A stretch of 64,000 nucleotides of DNA from an uncultured Lachnospiraceae bacterium (GTDB taxonomy: Bacteria > Bacillota > Clostridia > Lachnospirales > Lachnospiraceae): NCBI GenBank assembly GCA_910577275.1, contig CAJTMW010000014.1, positions 49,814 to 113,813 on the forward strand, written 5' to 3'. Numbering within the stretch: the first letter of the stretch is position 1; every line of letters begins with the position of its first letter. Below the pieces are notes generated by a model. The model saw only the letters and a program-made list of their open reading frames with translations. It was not told where the DNA came from and searched no databases. Shown piece by piece: positions 33,346 through 42,034 of this stretch. A program made the translations under genes and the position numbers.

Positions 33346-34284
33346 ATGGTACTGCAAGAAAACAATAAACTGCTTTCAATAATTATTCCCGCCTATAATG
33401 AGCAGGATAATATTCACAGAACCTTCAATACCATCAGACAGATTTTAAATGAAGCGCATATTCCCTTTGAAATTCTGTTTGTGGACGACGGCTCCAGGGA
33501 TATGACCTGGCCCCGCATCTGTGAATTGTCGGCCGGATTACCCGAGGCGAAAGGAATCTCCTTTTCAAGAAATTTTGGAAAGGAATCCGCCATCTTTGCC
33601 GGTCTGGAAAGCGCTTCCGGCGCCTGCTGCGTAATCATGGACTGCGATTTGCAGCACCCGCCCGCAGTTATCCCCGAAATGTACCGCCTGTGGCAGGAGG
33701 GCTTTGAGGTGGTGGAGGGCGTAAAAGCCTCCCGGGGACAGGAAAACCCTTTCCATACCTTTTGTGCCAAAGGCTTTTACAAAATTATCAGCAGGGTGAC
33801 GAAAGTAAATATGTCCGACGCTTCCGATTTCAAGCTGTTAGACCGCAAGGCCGTGGACGCCCTTCTTTTGCTCCCGGAGAGAGCGCCCTTTTTCCGCGCG
33901 CTGTCCTCCTGGGTGGGCTTTCGGACCGCTTCCGTTCCCTTTGAAGTACAGGAGCGCGCCATCGGCTCCTCCAAATGGTCCATGTGGAGCCTTGTAAAAT
34001 ATGCCATCCGAAATATTACTTCCTTTTCGGGCGCGCCCATGCAGGTAGTCACCTTCCTCGGCTGGCTCATGCTGCTTGCCTCACTGGTGCTCGGCGTACA
34101 GTCTCTTTACCGCTATTTCTCCGGCACCGCCTTAGAGGGCTTCACCACCGTGATTCTGCTGCAACTCATAATCGGCAGCGTCCTCATGATTAGCCTCGGC
34201 ATCATCGGACATTATATTTCCAGAATCTATGACGAAATCAAGGCAAGGCCGCGATATATCATAAGTAAAAGATGCGGTTTGTAG
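33346..34284 (+). CDS. GtrB/DPM-like family 2 glycosyltransferase
   Basis: 312 aa. The GT-A domain has LLSIIIPAYNEQDNIHR at the N-terminus, the DD motif in FVDDGSRDMTW and the metal-binding MDCDLQHPP. The C-terminal third carries two membrane helices (about 230-255 and 265-295). This is the layout of GtrB and of prokaryotic polyprenyl-phosphate sugar transferases, which load glucose or another sugar onto undecaprenyl phosphate for later transfer outside. AAGGAG lies 5 nt before the ATG; the frame is open further upstream without a ribosome binding site. It is a single-gene transcript. Confidence 0.88.
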   Translation: MVLQENNKLLSIIIPAYNEQDNIHRTFNTIRQILNEAHIPFEILFVDDGSRDMTWPRICELSAGLPEAKGISFSRNFGKESAIFAGLESASGACCVIMDCDLQHPPAVIPEMYRLWQEGFEVVEGVKASRGQENPFHTFCAKGFYKIISRVTKVNMSDASDFKLLDRKAVDALLLLPERAPFFRALSSWVGFRTASVPFEVQERAIGSSKWSMWSLVKYAIRNITSFSGAPMQVVTFLGWLMLLASLVLGVQSLYRYFSGTALEGFTTVILLQLIIGSVLMISLGIIGHYISRIYDEIKARPRYIISKRCGL

Positions 34285-34293
34285 CCGCATCTT
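34269..34293 (+). terminator. probable terminator of the GtrB-like gene
   Basis: A 9-bp perfect stem AAGATGCGG/CCGCATCTT with a 7-nt loop that contains the stop codon of the gene. The following T tract is weak (TTGTTA). Confidence 0.45.
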
Positions 34294-34387
34294 GTTACAG
34301 TCAACAACCCCTGCGGCAGTCGCCAAATGTGCATGCAAGTATGCCCGCTTGGCTCGTTGCTCGCAGAAATAAGCTGACAGGCGTTTG

Positions 34388-35698
34388 TCAGCGTCCGATA
34401 CTGTAGTATTCCACCCCAGCCGCTTTCATTTTCTCAGGCGAATAGAGATTGCGCCCGTCATAAACCAGAGGCGTATGCATCCTTTCCTTAAATGCCTCCG
34501 GCTTCACATCCTTAATCTCAGGCCATTCCGTAAATACAAAGCAAATGTTGGCGCCGTCCAGAGCCTTTTCAATGGAATCCGTATAATTCATGGTTCCGGC
34601 TTCCAGCCCTCCTTCCGGGAAAAGCTGTCTTGCCCGCTCCTCCCCTTCCGGGTCGTAGGCGTACACATCCGCCCCCGCCGCCAAAAGCAGCTTTAAATTG
34701 TCGATAGACGGCGCCTCCCGCAAGTCGTCGGTTCCCGCCTTGAAGGTAAGGCCAAGCACCGCCACCTTTAAACCGCTGAAGGTAATCATTCTGTCCTTCG
34801 CCTTCTCGAACAGCCTGGTTTTCTGTTTCAGGTTCACATCCACACAGGCCTCCACCGTTTTCAGCTGGTAGCCGTGTTCTCTGGCCAGAAACTTAAGGGC
34901 CTTTGTATCCTTGGGAAAACAGCTTCCACCGAAGCCGATTCCCGCATTCAAAAACCTTGCGCCAATTCTCTCGTCATAGCTCATTCCTCTGGCAACGTCG
35001 GTGATATCCGCGCCCACCAGCTCGCAGAGGTTCGCAATGTCGTTCATATAGGAAATTTTGAGGGCAAGGAAATCATTGCAGGCATACTTAATCATCTCCG
35101 CCGAACGCCGCTTTACGGAAACAATGGGAAGTCCGAAAGGCTCGTAAATTTTCTTAAGGAGCGCCTCCGCCTCCTTGCTTTCCGTCCCTATGATAATTCT
35201 CGCCGCATGCAGGGTATCCCGGACCGCCGTTCCCTGAGCCAGAAACTCGGGGTTGGAAGCCACCTCCACCTTCACGTCGTGGACAAGGAAATCCTTGATA
35301 AACTGCTCCACCTTATCGTTCGTCCCCACCGGCACCGTGGATTTTACCACCACAAGGCAGTCCTTCTCAATGGTTTCCGCTATCTGCCGGGAAACCGTGG
35401 CGATATAGCTTAAATTGGCGCTTCCGTCAGGCATTTCCGGCGTTCCCACACCGATAAAAATCGCGTCGGCGTCCTTATAAGCCTTTGTATAATCCGTGGT
35501 AAAATGAAGCGTTCCCGCGGCATTGTTTTTCTGCATCAGCTCCTCGAGCCCGTCCTCGTAAATGGGTGAAATCCCCTTCCGCATCAGCTCCACTTTCTTT
35601 TCGTCCACATCCACGCAGGTCACGTCGTATCCCTTCTCTGCAAAGCATACGCCCGCTACCAGACCTACATATCCCGTTCCGGCTACTGCTATTTTCAC
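34388..35698 (-). CDS. ugd: UDP-glucose 6-dehydrogenase
   Basis: 436 aa. The NAD-binding Rossmann motif GTGYVGLVAGVCFAEKGYDV is at the N-terminus. The catalytic cysteine lies in GFGGSCFPKDTKAL (about residue 258), and the UDP-binding C-terminal domain contains FKAGTDDLREAPS. It oxidises UDP-glucose to UDP-glucuronate. The epimerase gene 81 nt upstream uses that product, so both feed a surface polysaccharide containing glucuronate or galacturonate. Confidence 0.95.
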   Translation of the reverse strand: MKIAVAGTGYVGLVAGVCFAEKGYDVTCVDVDEKKVELMRKGISPIYEDGLEELMQKNNAAGTLHFTTDYTKAYKDADAIFIGVGTPEMPDGSANLSYIATVSRQIAETIEKDCLVVVKSTVPVGTNDKVEQFIKDFLVHDVKVEVASNPEFLAQGTAVRDTLHAARIIIGTESKEAEALLKKIYEPFGLPIVSVKRRSAEMIKYACNDFLALKISYMNDIANLCELVGADITDVARGMSYDERIGARFLNAGIGFGGSCFPKDTKALKFLAREHGYQLKTVEACVDVNLKQKTRLFEKAKDRMITFSGLKVAVLGLTFKAGTDDLREAPSIDNLKLLLAAGADVYAYDPEGEERARQLFPEGGLEAGTMNYTDSIEKALDGANICFVFTEWPEIKDVKPEAFKERMHTPLVYDGRNLYSPEKMKAAGVEYYSIGR

Positions 35699-35779
35699 TT
35701 TATCTCCTCCATTTCAGTTCCTCAGACGCCCTTCCAGTACACAACTGCCTGGAACAATTTCCGGTCACATCTGTGCCCG

Positions 35780-36805
35780 TTAATCGTTCCGGGTACTGTT
35801 CGGGCATCTGCTATTTTCTCCATTTCTGTAATATCCCAAAAACCAGTCCGCAAATTTTTTCAGACCTTCCTCAATCGTTGTGGAGGGCTTGAAGCCGAAA
35901 TCCTCCATCAAGTCCCGAACATCCGCATAGGTTTCATACACGTCCCCCGGCTGCATCGGCAGATATTCCTTTCGTGCTTTTCTTCCAAGACAGTTCTCGA
36001 GGACGGCGATAAAATCCATGAGCTTTTCCGGCTTGTTGTTTCCTATATTGTAAATCTTATATGCCGCGCCGTTTTTGTCCTTCTCTGGCGGATTGCCGAG
36101 AATATTTTCCACTCCGGTGACAATATCGTCGATGTAGGTAAAATCCCTCATCATATCGCCGTTGTTATATATCTGAATCGGCTCGTCCGCCATGATTTTT
36201 TTTGCGAACTTAAAATATGCCATGTCCGGCCTGCCCATCGGCCCGTATACCGTAAAAAAACGCAGCCCCGTCAGCGGAATCTGATAGAGTTTGCTGTAGG
36301 CATAAGCCATCAGCTCGTTGGATTTTTTGGTCGCCGCATACAGGCTCACCGGCCTGTCCACCTGGTCCTCCACCTGAAAGGGCACCTTCTCGTTTCCTCC
36401 GTATACGGAGCTGGAGGAAGCAAAAACCAGATGCTCCACCAGATAATGCCGGCATGCCTCCAGAATGTGGAAAAAACCCACAATATTTGACTGAATGTAA
36501 GCGTCCGGGTTGTCAATGCTGTAGCGCACCCCTGCCTGTGCCGCCAGATTTACCACAATCTCAGGTTTTTCTTCCGAAAAAAGCTGAAAAACCGCATCCT
36601 TGTCCGCCAAATCCCCTTTCACAAACCGGAACCCCGGATATTTCTGTAAAATTGACAGGCGTTCTTCTTTCAGCGATACTTCGTAATAATCATTTAAGTT
36701 ATCGATTACCGCTACCCGGTTTCCTTTTTCCAGCAATGCCTTCGAGAGATAAAAACCGATAAATCCGGCTCCGCCGGTGACGATATATTTTTTTGAGTCT
36801 GCCAT
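35780..36805 (-). CDS. UDP-glucuronate 4-epimerase-like SDR enzyme
   Basis: 341 aa extended short-chain dehydrogenase. NAD-binding motif VTGGAGFIGFYLSKALLE, catalytic SSSSVYGG serine and YAATKKSNE (YxxxK) are present, and RFFTVYGPMGRPDMAYFKF is typical of the UDP-glucuronate epimerase group. It interconverts UDP-GlcA and UDP-GalA. Adjacency to ugd supports this substrate. The C-terminal tail is slightly longer than usual (NGENSRCPNSTRND). Confidence 0.9.
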   Translation of the reverse strand: MADSKKYIVTGGAGFIGFYLSKALLEKGNRVAVIDNLNDYYEVSLKEERLSILQKYPGFRFVKGDLADKDAVFQLFSEEKPEIVVNLAAQAGVRYSIDNPDAYIQSNIVGFFHILEACRHYLVEHLVFASSSSVYGGNEKVPFQVEDQVDRPVSLYAATKKSNELMAYAYSKLYQIPLTGLRFFTVYGPMGRPDMAYFKFAKKIMADEPIQIYNNGDMMRDFTYIDDIVTGVENILGNPPEKDKNGAAYKIYNIGNNKPEKLMDFIAVLENCLGRKARKEYLPMQPGDVYETYADVRDLMEDFGFKPSTTIEEGLKKFADWFLGYYRNGENSRCPNSTRND

Positions 36806-36941
36806 ATATGCCTTTCCTCTTTGAATTCCGCTATTTTTTGATTGTCTCTTGCTTTTGAAATTATATCATTAACCTTCCGTACTGTAAACCTCGTCCCTGG
36901 AAATCCGAGACTGAAATCATATACATGAATCTAAAAAACGA

Positions 36942-36963
36942 ACTGCCGCACAAAAGCGACAGT
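36942..36963 (-). terminator. terminator downstream of the secreted protein gene
   Basis: Minus-strand stem ACTGTCGC / GCGGCAGT (8 bp, one G-T pair) with a 6-nt loop, followed by a run of T (36933-36939). Confidence 0.75.
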
Positions 36964-36998
36964 CCGCCTCACTTAAAATGAATTCCCTGATTGAAAGA

Positions 36999-37787
36999 TT
37001 ATTTTGCCTCAACAAATGCCAGTACGCCGGTGTCCGTCATGTTAACGACAACGTGGTCTTCCCTGATTTCTTCCACCTCCTGGTCGGCCCACTCCCCGTC
37101 GGTATACAACAATGCCTGGATATCCTGTCCACTCTCCACACCGGGGGTATAGAAATTCACAGTCGCGTTTTTGAAAGGCATGGCAAATTTAACATCTACG
37201 ACATTCAACACCACACAGCCCTCAGAAGCGGCCATTGATTCCGCTATTTTAACAAAATTGCTCATGGGTTTGTCAACGGAAAATGTCGCATTGGTCTCTA
37301 CACCGTCAAGGATGACATTCCCGCCCTGTGCAACAGGGGTAACATTGTCGAGACCGGGTAAGCTCACGACGGCATTGTTCATGTACTCACCTATTGTTTT
37401 GTCTTTTTCCGTTGCCTTGAGTACTATGTCCAATGGAACTCCCGGTATTGTCACTTCCTGAACAAATTGTTCCGCTCCCGGGTCACGAGGGGCTATAGCA
37501 ATATCCGGCACCTTCCTCTCTATCGGTGATATTTCTATCCGGGGCTTCGTCACCGGGGTTGCCGGCGCAGCAGATGCGGACGGAGACGGTGCAGTATCCG
37601 GGGTATCGGTCGGGGATGGAGACTCGGTTGAGTCCGGGTTCTTCGGAATGACCGGGGTATCGGTCGGAGCCGCTTCCCCCATAGCCTCAGCTCTTACTGA
37701 AACCGGGACAACTAATGATGCGACAGCCGGAATCGTCAGCATCATGGAGACGGCGGCAGCCAACGCCAATACTTTTTTGCATTTCAT
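36999..37787 (-). CDS. secreted protein of unknown function
   Basis: 262 aa. A signal peptide spans residues 1-33 (cleavage probably after VSVRA). Residues 38-80 are a Pro/Ser/Thr/Asp-rich linker (SPTDTPDTAPSPSAS). The remaining domain (about 85-262) is beta-rich and has no motif I recognise; it contains VTIPGVPLDIVLKATEKDKT and ends VNMTDTGVLAFVEAK. There is no sorting signal or membrane anchor. It stands between the epimerase gene and another secreted protein gene, with its own terminator. Confidence 0.7.
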   Translation of the reverse strand: MKCKKVLALAAAVSMMLTIPAVASLVVPVSVRAEAMGEAAPTDTPVIPKNPDSTESPSPTDTPDTAPSPSASAAPATPVTKPRIEISPIERKVPDIAIAPRDPGAEQFVQEVTIPGVPLDIVLKATEKDKTIGEYMNNAVVSLPGLDNVTPVAQGGNVILDGVETNATFSVDKPMSNFVKIAESMAASEGCVVLNVVDVKFAMPFKNATVNFYTPGVESGQDIQALLYTDGEWADQEVEEIREDHVVVNMTDTGVLAFVEAK

Positions 37788-37929
37788 GAAATTTACCTCC
37801 TATTATACTGGATTACTTTTCTAAATTAATTCTATTGTAGCAAATTATATGATTTTTGCAAGGAATTTCAGGAATGGCTTACAATATCGGCTTACAGGAA
37901 TCTAAAAACTGAAATTACCCAAAAATTTA

Positions 37930-37963
37930 CCGGGGAAAAGGAATTCCCGCTCCTTTTCCCCGG
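37930..37963 (-). terminator. terminator of the repeat-containing secreted protein gene
   Basis: A 13-bp perfect stem CCGGGGAAAAGGA/TCCTTTTCCCCGG with an 8-nt loop, followed on the minus strand by TAAATTTTT. Confidence 0.75.
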
Positions 37964-38881
37964 CATAGACATTTCAGATATTATATGATTTCAGCCGCTT
38001 TTCCTTATAAGAACACTTCCTCTCCTGCAAATAACATATGTAAACAGCGGAAGCCGCAGTATCCGTTTTCATCTGCAAGACCAGCCGCGTCTGTTCCGGC
38101 CGGAATCGTCACTGTAAACTGTTTTCCGCAATACATATAATGAATAGTGACTGCCACCTCCGGACGAGCCGAAATCGCATCAAGAACCTCCTGATTAAAG
38201 CTCATCCATCTGTCTGTGGCAAGGAGGATTTCATCTCCCTTTACGTTTAAAACCGCTCTGGCACAATCCTTCAAAAATGCCGCATAGGCGGAATTGGGCA
38301 CATAAGCATAAGAAAAGACCTCTCCGCATTTTACACACTTCTCTTCCATGAGGGCGTCATGGGTCGCGTCGGCTTCCCGGACAATCTCAAAATCCTTCTC
38401 ATGGTCGCAGGCACGGTATTCCTTATTTTCTTTTGCAAATACTTCACCCTCATCCGGTACGTGAGGCCCTTTATCCGGCTTCCCGCCGCTTTCAGGCTCC
38501 TTCTCATAAGGCGTGACTTCATAGGAATCCTTATCCTTTACCACCTTATACAAAATGGAATGGGTAAAAGCCGTGTCCGCCAGATTTCCGCCCTCATACC
38601 TTTTGATGGCTGCGGAAGCCTTGTAAATACCCGTTTCCACCTTTTCCGCAGACGTTTGACCATAGCCTTTTCCGTCTGCGGTGGTATCCAGTTCCAGGCC
38701 GGCCGCTTCCGATACCGAGCCGTCCTCCTGCACCCGGTTTAAAAAGAGCTGGATGATATATTCGTTTTTGTCCGTGTAGCCGGTAAACGTACATCCGGCA
38801 CTGACACCGTCCTTCGAAGCAAGGACACTGATATCCGCGACAGCAGGCGGCTGCGCCGCAAGAGGACTCACACTTAAGTCC

Positions 38882-39037
38882 GGCAGGTTCCGCGCGGCAG
38901 ATTCGCCCGCTTCCAAGTCTGGCAGGCCCCGCGCGGCAGATTCACCTGCTTCCGGGTCGGACAGGCCCCGCGTGGCAGATTCGCCTGCGTCCAGGTCGGA
39001 CAGGCTCCGCGCGGCAGATTCACCCGCGTCCACGGCA
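38882..39037 (-). repeat. four tandem 39-bp repeats inside the secreted protein gene
   Basis: Four units of 39 bp encode AGESAAR/TRxLxDLx (13 residues each). Units differ by several substitutions, so the array is not new. Copy-number change would keep the reading frame. Confidence 0.85.
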
Positions 39038-39088
39038 GAAGGCAGCTGCGCCGCTCTCGCTTCAATCGTAAAATCCTCTTCTAAATTA

Positions 39089-39097
39089 CCCCCCCCC
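39089..39097 (-). repeat. poly-G tract, candidate phase-variation switch
   Basis: Nine consecutive G on the coding strand, at codons 21-23 of the signal peptide frame. Loss of one base joins signal peptide and mature domain. Confidence 0.75.
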
Positions 39098-39344
39098 GAG
39101 AAAAACTCCCAAGGCTGCGGCAAAAATAATTTTGCCGAATTTCCTTTTCGTCATAAAGACCTCCTTTATAAATGCTCTTGTCGAAAATGTTTGCCGCATA
39201 CAAATGTTGTAATTATTTTCCACATCCATATGCACAAGCTGTATCATCAGGCCCGATGTACTTTTATTATGCCTGATTTTTGAGGTCTTTTCACATTCAT
39301 GTAACAAATAACACCCCTGCATGTAAAAAATAACACAGCAGCCT

Positions 39345-40070
39345 TTAAGTTTCCTTCAAAGCCTTCAGAAATTTCTTCTTAAAAGTAATCCCCAGCTCTA
39401 TCTGCCCGTAATCTCCCCGCAGCGTGATATACCTGTTGACCGTATCAACCGCCTCCACAAAATCCCTGTTTACAATCATGTACCGGCTGCACTGGAGAAA
39501 TTTTTCGGAGTCCAGCTCCTCCAGAATCGTTTTGCAGGGCTTATAAGACAGCCGCAGGTTCCCGTCCGTAAAATGAACCGTCTGCCCGCCTTTGACATTT
39601 TCAATATAAATTACTTCTGAAATATTTTTTTTGTAAAGAATGCCGTCCTTACGGAAAAACACATCATGCGGGATATTTTTCTTCTGGGGAACTTCCAGCG
39701 CCTCTTTGATTACCTTTCTGGCCTTGTCCGCGTCATAGGGCTTTTCCAGATAATAATAACAGTGCAAATCGCTGTAGGCATACATTCTTGCGTCCTCCAG
39801 CGCAGTAATAAAAATCATGGGGGCGTATTTATATTTGTCCACCATCCGAATGCGGTTTGCAAAGGTCACCCCGGAAACGTCTCCCGGATTTTTGGTATCC
39901 AGAATAATATCAACCAGAAAAAGGTCCATGGTTACTTTCATGGCGGCGGCATATGCCTCATTTTGATTTACGGCCCTGTGAACGGTTATCTCCGGGTCGA
40001 CCTCGTTTACAATTCTTGCCAGCATTTCCATACTGGTAGGGTTGTCCTCAATGATTAAGACAGCTTTCAT
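39345..40070 (-). CDS. LytTR-family response regulator
   Basis: 241 aa. Receiver domain (1-125) with acidic pocket IIEDN, phosphorylation site in LFLVDIILD and the conserved lysine in YYLEKPYDADKA. LytTR DNA-binding domain (140-238) with VIYIENVKGGQTVHF and CSRYMIVNRDFVEAVD. No histidine kinase is adjacent, so it is an orphan regulator. AAGGAAGG precedes the ATG. LytTR regulators often control secreted and surface functions, which surround the gene here. Confidence 0.92.
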   Translation of the reverse strand: MKAVLIIEDNPTSMEMLARIVNEVDPEITVHRAVNQNEAYAAAMKVTMDLFLVDIILDTKNPGDVSGVTFANRIRMVDKYKYAPMIFITALEDARMYAYSDLHCYYYLEKPYDADKARKVIKEALEVPQKKNIPHDVFFRKDGILYKKNISEVIYIENVKGGQTVHFTDGNLRLSYKPCKTILEELDSEKFLQCSRYMIVNRDFVEAVDTVNRYITLRGDYGQIELGITFKKKFLKALKET

Positions 40071-40146
40071 AAATTTTTCCTTCCTTTCGTCTCTGTAATA
40101 TTGAACTTCTGTAATACATTTTAATATATACAGGAACGATTGCGGG

Positions 40147-40184
40147 AAAAAAATGAGAGCGGAACTGCCAATAGTTCCGCTCTC
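40147..40184 (-). terminator. terminator of the rfbD operon
   Basis: Minus strand: 12-bp perfect stem GAGAGCGGAACT/AGTTCCGCTCTC (40155-40166 with 40173-40184), followed by seven T. Confidence 0.9.
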
Positions 40185-40200
40185 TGTGGTTCTTTATGAT

Positions 40201-41142
40201 TCAAAATTCAATTTCCCTTAAATATCGGGCGAGGGCGTCCTGCCAGGTGGGGAGAGGAAGGAAACCTTTTTGGATAAGCTTCTCCCTGGCAAGGCGGGAA
40301 TTGAAGGGACGTTTTGCTTTGGATATGCCATATTCTTCGGTTGTTACCGGCGTCACGGTGAGACGCTCCGGGCTGTATTCAGGATGCCCCATTTCTTCCG
40401 CCTGCCGGAAAATTTCTCTGGTAAAATCGTACCAGCTGATGTAACCGCCCTCGTTGGTGGCATGATAGTAGCCGTATTTGTCGGTTTCAATCATATCCAC
40501 CAGAAGCCTTGCCAAATCATAGGTGTAGGTGGGCGTTCCAATCTGGTCGCTGACCACCTTAATCTGGTCGTGAGTCTTGCCCAGGTTCAGCATAGTTTTG
40601 ATAAAGTTTTTTCCGTTGACGCCAAATACCCAGGCAATGCGGACGATAAAATACTTGTCCAGATTGCCGGAAACCGCCAGCTCCCCTTCCAGCTTTGTCT
40701 GCCCATAAACGCTAAGGGGCCTGTAGTCCTTACAGTCCGGCTCCCACGGCTCGGTTCCCTGCCCGTCGAACACATAGTCCGTGGAAAGGTAAACCATCTT
40801 GCAGTCCGCCTTTTTACAGGCCAGCGCAACATTTTCCGTGCCCGTGGCGTTAACCATGTGAACCTTTTCCCTCTTATCCTCATCCTCCGCCAAATCCACC
40901 GCCGTCCATGCGGCACAGTGAACCACCGCGTCCGGCTTTTCCGCGGCAATTACCGTTTCCACACATCTGCTGTCCGTGATATCCATCTGCACATAAGGCA
41001 TTCCGGTAACTTCCGTTCCGTCCGAAATACCGCTGTACTGCGGAGCAAGGTCGCTTCCCACGCCTTCATAACCTCTCTTTGCAAGCTCGTTCATCACATC
41101 ATGGCCAAGCTGGCCGCCTACGCCTGTCACTAATACTTTCAT
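40201..41142 (-). CDS. rfbD: dTDP-4-dehydrorhamnose reductase
   Basis: 313 aa. NAD(P)-binding TGVGGQLGHDVMNELAKRGY, the STDYVFDG motif, catalytic YGQTKLEGE (YxxxK) and the RfbD-type VSDQIGTPTYTYDLARLL. It makes dTDP-L-rhamnose in the last step of the pathway. rfbA, rfbB and rfbC are not in the window. ATG at 41142 has AAAGGG upstream; a longer frame lies inside the preceding gene. It is the last gene of a three-gene minus-strand operon with two glycosyltransferases. Confidence 0.93.
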   Translation of the reverse strand: MKVLVTGVGGQLGHDVMNELAKRGYEGVGSDLAPQYSGISDGTEVTGMPYVQMDITDSRCVETVIAAEKPDAVVHCAAWTAVDLAEDEDKREKVHMVNATGTENVALACKKADCKMVYLSTDYVFDGQGTEPWEPDCKDYRPLSVYGQTKLEGELAVSGNLDKYFIVRIAWVFGVNGKNFIKTMLNLGKTHDQIKVVSDQIGTPTYTYDLARLLVDMIETDKYGYYHATNEGGYISWYDFTREIFRQAEEMGHPEYSPERLTVTPVTTEEYGISKAKRPFNSRLAREKLIQKGFLPLPTWQDALARYLREIEF

Positions 41143-41162
41143 TTTATTTTTTACCCTTTCAT

Positions 41163-41909
41163 TTACTTTGTCTTCACAAACTGCCACAGCACACGGCATG
41201 TCCGCAGAACATCAATCAGCGCCGCGCCTTTTACGCCATTATCCTTAAGCGCCTTATGCCCTTCCTTTAAGGAGAGCAGATAGCTTCCGGTGCTTGAGGT
41301 ACTGGTGCCGCCGTAATACATGCGGATAATCGTTTCCGGCAGATAAGCCAGCCGGTTTTCCTTATCCTTTAAGAATCGTACCATAAACTCATAGTCCGCC
41401 GCAATCCTGTATTCGGGATTGTAGAGCCCGTATTTTTCGTAAATCTCCCTTTTCAGAAAAAGCGTGGGGTGCCCCGGCATCCAGCCAAGGTGAAGGCTTT
41501 TCTGCGGCCCCATTTTCCAGTACCTCACAACCTTTTCATCCGTGGCATAGACCAGGTCCGCATGGGCTCCTATACATTCAGGATTTGCGTTAAGGCAGTT
41601 TACCATTTTGGATATGGCGTCTTTTTGCAAAAATAAATCGTTGAAAAACACGATAATGTCGCCGGTGCAGAGCTGATAGCCCTGATTCATGGCGTCGTAA
41701 ATACCATTGTCGCTGCTGCTTGTCCAGTTCACGGTGTTGCGGCTGGCGTTTTTGTACTCTTTTATGATTCTCAGCGTGCCGTCTGTGGAACCGCCGTCTT
41801 TGATATTTACTTCTATTTTGGGGTAATCCTGCCACTCAATGCTCTCAAGAGTGCGGGTGAGCAGGTGGGAGCTGTTGTAGGTGGTGAGAATTAGGGATAC
41901 TGTTTTCAT
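41163..41909 (-). CDS. family 2 glycosyltransferase
   Basis: 248 aa, soluble GT-A. It has SLILTTYNSSHLLTRTLESI, NIKDGGSTDGTLRII and the nucleotide-sugar motif SSDNGIYDAMNQGYQLCTGD, plus FFNDLFLQKDAI with the metal-binding region, and lacks membrane segments. This DNGIYDAMNKG pattern is common in transferases of O-antigen and capsule clusters. The acceptor and sugar are not known; rhamnose is possible given rfbD 20 nt downstream. Confidence 0.88.
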   Translation of the reverse strand: MKTVSLILTTYNSSHLLTRTLESIEWQDYPKIEVNIKDGGSTDGTLRIIKEYKNASRNTVNWTSSSDNGIYDAMNQGYQLCTGDIIVFFNDLFLQKDAISKMVNCLNANPECIGAHADLVYATDEKVVRYWKMGPQKSLHLGWMPGHPTLFLKREIYEKYGLYNPEYRIAADYEFMVRFLKDKENRLAYLPETIIRMYYGGTSTSSTGSYLLSLKEGHKALKDNGVKGAALIDVLRTCRVLWQFVKTK

Positions 41910-42034
41910 ATGGTTTTTATTTGTACCTTCTTCTTTTTATAATTGCAGAGACTGTCTCCTCAGGAAATCCGTCAGCCGCCCGGCAATCGCCAAATATACT
42001 GACCGGTGCGCCTTCAGTTTTTGCCTGAAAGGAA

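Larger units (their letters stand above)
38005..39154 (-). pseudogene. secreted repeat protein gene, out of frame at a nine-G tract
   Basis: An ATG at 39154 with AGGAGG 5 nt upstream starts a signal peptide (MTKRKFGKIIFAAALGVFLG). That frame stops right after a run of nine G (39089-39097 on the complement). With eight G the frame would continue into the long downstream frame, beginning NLEEDFTIEARAAQLPS. The mature part has four 13-residue repeats of the AGESAARGLPDLE type, a middle domain (YTDKNEYIIQLFLNRVQEDG) and a region with two CxxC-like motifs near HALMEEKCVKCGEVFSY. As sequenced, the secreted product is off. Slipped-strand phase variation and an assembly error are both possible. Confidence 0.7.

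Noticed and set aside
38882..39037. CRISPR-like array
   Set aside because: Units are contiguous, in frame and coding, without spacers.
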